Below, piece after piece: positions 3,784-5,675 of a stretch of DNA of 5,675 nucleotides; position 1 is the stretch's first letter, and each line of letters starts with the position of its first letter. A program made the translations under genes and the position numbers. The DNA is from Candidatus Dormiibacterota bacterium (GTDB lineage Bacteria > Chloroflexota > Dormibacteria > Aeolococcales > Aeolococcaceae). Below the pieces are notes generated by a model. The model searched no databases and was not told the DNA's origin. It saw nothing but the letters and a program-made list of their open reading frames with translations. Where the stretch lies: positions 1,135-6,809 of the forward strand of contig PLDZ01000221.1 of NCBI GenBank assembly GCA_003136295.1, written 5' to 3'.

Positions 3784-5675
3784 GTGAGTTCCGCGGCCCC
3801 TCGCGAAAGGCGGGCACTCCCGACGTTCCTCAGACCGACCGGACCCGCCCCGAGGGTGCTCTGGGTTGTGTACGCGGTCATGGGCACGTTGCTGACCGCC
3901 TACATCGTCTCGCTGATGGTGCGTTCCCCCGACGATAGCTGGCCGTGGATCGACGGCTGGGGCGTGGCGGCGTACGAGGTCATCCTCGGCATCCTGCTCC
4001 TGGCGCGCGCGTTCAGCGGGCTGCCGGGCAGGGCCGTTCCTCTTGTGCTCGGGAGTGCCGTCCTGTCCTGGGCTGCCGGCGACGTGATCCTCACCTGGGA
4101 GTCCTGGGGTGGCGCCAGCGTCGGCTCGCCGTCGCTTGCGGATATGTTCTACGTCGGCTTCTATCCGCTTGCCTACGCGGCGATCGTGCTCATGCTCCGC
4201 AAGGAGATCAAGCGGCTGCTGCCGGCGACGTGGCTCGATGGAGCCATCGCCGGCCTCGGCGCCGCGGCGGTCTGCGCGGCGTTCGCATTCCACGCTGTCT
4301 TCCGGTCCCTCGGCGGCGACCCGTTTGGGGTTGCTGTCAATCTCGTTTATCCGATCGGCGATGTCCTTCTCCTCGCCCTGGTGGTCGGCGGCACCGCGAT
4401 CCTGCCTGGGCGGCGCCTCCCCTGGCTGCTCTTCGCCACCGCATGCGCGGTGAACGGCGTCGGGGACACGTTCAACCTCTTCGGGACGACCGAACAGGTC
4501 GGAATCGTCTTCAACGGCATCGCCTGGCCGATCGCCATCACCCTGATGTCGATCTCCGTATGGGTGCCGCCGGGTCGTCGTGAACTGCTCGACGGCGGCA
4601 AGCTCCCGGGCTTCCTGCTTCCGGGATGTGGCGCCCTCGCGGGCCTGGTGATCCTCTTCCTGGGCGCGCTGCAGCACCAGGTGATCCAGGTCGCTGTGGC
4701 CCTCGCCACAGCCACCCTGGCCGTGGTCGGGCTGCGTCTGGGCTTGTCGGTACGCGGTCTGCGCGCGCTGACCGAGGAACGCCATCGGCAAGCCGTGACC
4801 GACGAGCTCACCGGGCTCGGCAACCGCCGCCAGCTCACGACCATGCTCGACGCGTACTTCGAGGACCTTGCCGATCCTTCGACGCCGCCTCGCGGCATGG
4901 CGTTCCTGTTCGTCGACCTGGACCACTTCAAGGAGATCAACGACTCGTTCGGACACTCCGCCGGGGATGAGCTGCTGAAACAGCTCGGACCGCGGCTCAC
5001 GAGCTCGCTGCGCTCGACCGACGTTCTCGTCCGGATCGGCGGCGATGAGCTCGGGGCCCTGCTCATCGACAGCGACCCGTCGTACGCCGCCGGCCTTGCG
5101 AGAAGGCTCACCGCGCTGCTCGAGCAGCCGTTCATCCTCAACGGCGTGAGCGTCCGAATCAGCGCGAGCATCGGCATCGCCGGGGCGCCCGCCGACGCGA
5201 CGGACAGCATCGGGCTCATGCGCTGCGCCGACGTCGCCATGTATCGAGCCAAGCTGACTCACCAGTCGTATGAGGTGTACACGCCGTCCATCGATGACGG
5301 CGGCAACCGTCTCGCCCTGGTCGAGGAACTGCGCGCCGCCGTCGAAGGCGAGCGTCTCGTCCTGCACTATCAGCCGCAGCTGGACCTGCGCAACGGCGAG
5401 ACCGTCGCCGCCGAGGCATTGGTGCGCTGGCCACATCCGCGCCTCGGTTTGATCCCGCCGCTCGAGTTCCTTCCGCTCGCCGAGGAAGCCGGCTTGATGG
5501 GACCGCTGACGCGTCTCGTGCTCGACCAGGCCCTGTCCCAGTGCGCCGTCTGGCGTGCCGCGGGCAGCCGCATCGCGATGTCGGTGAACGTGTCGTCGTC
5601 CAACCTGCTGGACCCCGGATTCATCGATGTCGTGCGGACGGCGCTGCGCCGCCACCGCGTGGCCGCCTCAGCACT
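3784..5675 (+). CDS. Membrane-bound GGDEF-EAL protein, diguanylate cyclase/phosphodiesterase (3' end outside window)
   Basis: This protein should make and/or degrade cyclic di-GMP at the inner membrane; 630 residues are in view. About ten hydrophobic helices span residues 25 to 320 (roughly 25-46, 61-77, 84-104, 120-138, 152-173, 183-206, 212-233, 240-262, 275-295, 298-320), preceded by an Arg-rich cytosolic N-terminus. The GGDEF domain starts at DELTGLGNRR (340-349). DLDHFKEIND (378-387) supplies metal ligand D378; GH and GD follow. The product-inhibition site RSTD is at 410-413. The active-site loop is GGDEL (419-423), with Leu for the usual Phe. The EAL domain starts near 525 with HYQPQLDL; EALVRW (544-549) carries metal ligand E544; FLPLAEEAGL and SVNVSSSNL (N602) follow. 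The later catalytic motifs lie beyond the edge. The start is uncertain: GTG 3784 has no clear Shine-Dalgarno, the frame is open back to 3529, and GTG 3856, GTG 3868 and ATG 3880 are alternatives. The N-terminal region belongs to no domain I can name. Confidence 0.9.
   Translation, partial: MSSAAPRERRALPTFLRPTGPAPRVLWVVYAVMGTLLTAYIVSLMVRSPDDSWPWIDGWGVAAYEVILGILLLARAFSGLPGRAVPLVLGSAVLSWAAGDVILTWESWGGASVGSPSLADMFYVGFYPLAYAAIVLMLRKEIKRLLPATWLDGAIAGLGAAAVCAAFAFHAVFRSLGGDPFGVAVNLVYPIGDVLLLALVVGGTAILPGRRLPWLLFATACAVNGVGDTFNLFGTTEQVGIVFNGIAWPIAITLMSISVWVPPGRRELLDGGKLPGFLLPGCGALAGLVILFLGALQHQVIQVAVALATATLAVVGLRLGLSVRGLRALTEERHRQAVTDELTGLGNRRQLTTMLDAYFEDLADPSTPPRGMAFLFVDLDHFKEINDSFGHSAGDELLKQLGPRLTSSLRSTDVLVRIGGDELGALLIDSDPSYAAGLARRLTALLEQPFILNGVSVRISASIGIAGAPADATDSIGLMRCADVAMYRAKLTHQSYEVYTPSIDDGGNRLALVEELRAAVEGERLVLHYQPQLDLRNGETVAAEALVRWPHPRLGLIPPLEFLPLAEEAGLMGPLTRLVLDQALSQCAVWRAAGSRIAMSVNVSSSNLLDPGFIDVVRTALRRHRVAASA

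Noticed and set aside
4347..5252. A 301-residue minus-strand open frame inside the GGDEF-EAL gene.
   Set aside because: It is Arg/Ser/Pro-rich with no recognisable domain and lies fully opposite the conserved cyclase motifs; it is a codon-bias shadow.
3661..5655. The minus-strand frame stays open for another 2 kb upstream of the GNAT start, suggesting a giant 832-residue protein.
   Set aside because: The upstream part is antisense to clear GGDEF and EAL motifs, has a low-complexity Arg/Glu/Gly/His make-up, and the strong Shine-Dalgarno at 3667-3673 marks the true GNAT start. Long antisense frames are expected at this GC content.

Overview
The window is GC-rich throughout and looks chromosomal, from an actinobacterium or a close relative. 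The evidence is the alanine/proline/lysine-rich basic tail (seen in actinobacterial nucleoid proteins), a tRNA gene without an encoded CCA end, GTG/TTG-type start choices, and strongly GC-biased codons. I cannot name a genus. I see no insertion sequence, phage gene, CRISPR array or other mobile DNA.

Layout, left to right: (1) the 3' end of a gene for a lysine-rich basic protein, probably the tail of an HU/HupB- or histone H1-like DNA-binding protein, with a 24-bp tandem repeat; (2) convergent to it, a PlsC-family acyltransferase of membrane phospholipid synthesis; (3) tRNA-Lys(UUU), with a good -10 box that overlaps the start region of the acyltransferase gene; (4) an ATP-grasp carboxylate-amine ligase-like enzyme of unknown substrate; (5) divergent from it, an NfuA-type iron-sulfur carrier with a cysteine-free N-terminal A-type-like domain and a C-terminal NifU domain with CxxC; (6) convergent to that, a GNAT N-acetyltransferase; (7) divergent from it, and running off the right edge, a large membrane protein with about ten transmembrane helices, a GGDEF domain (signature GGDEL, inhibitory site kept) and the first part of an EAL domain.

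Every adjacent pair of genes lies on opposite strands, so the window contains no multi-gene operon. The genes are mostly unrelated housekeeping or signalling functions: lipid synthesis, translation, Fe-S assembly, acetyl transfer and cyclic-di-GMP turnover. Control signals are squeezed into short divergent gaps of about 10 to 125 bp. No defence island or clearly new multi-gene system is visible. The least characterised parts are the unnamed ten-helix sensor region of the GGDEF-EAL protein and the ATP-grasp enzyme.
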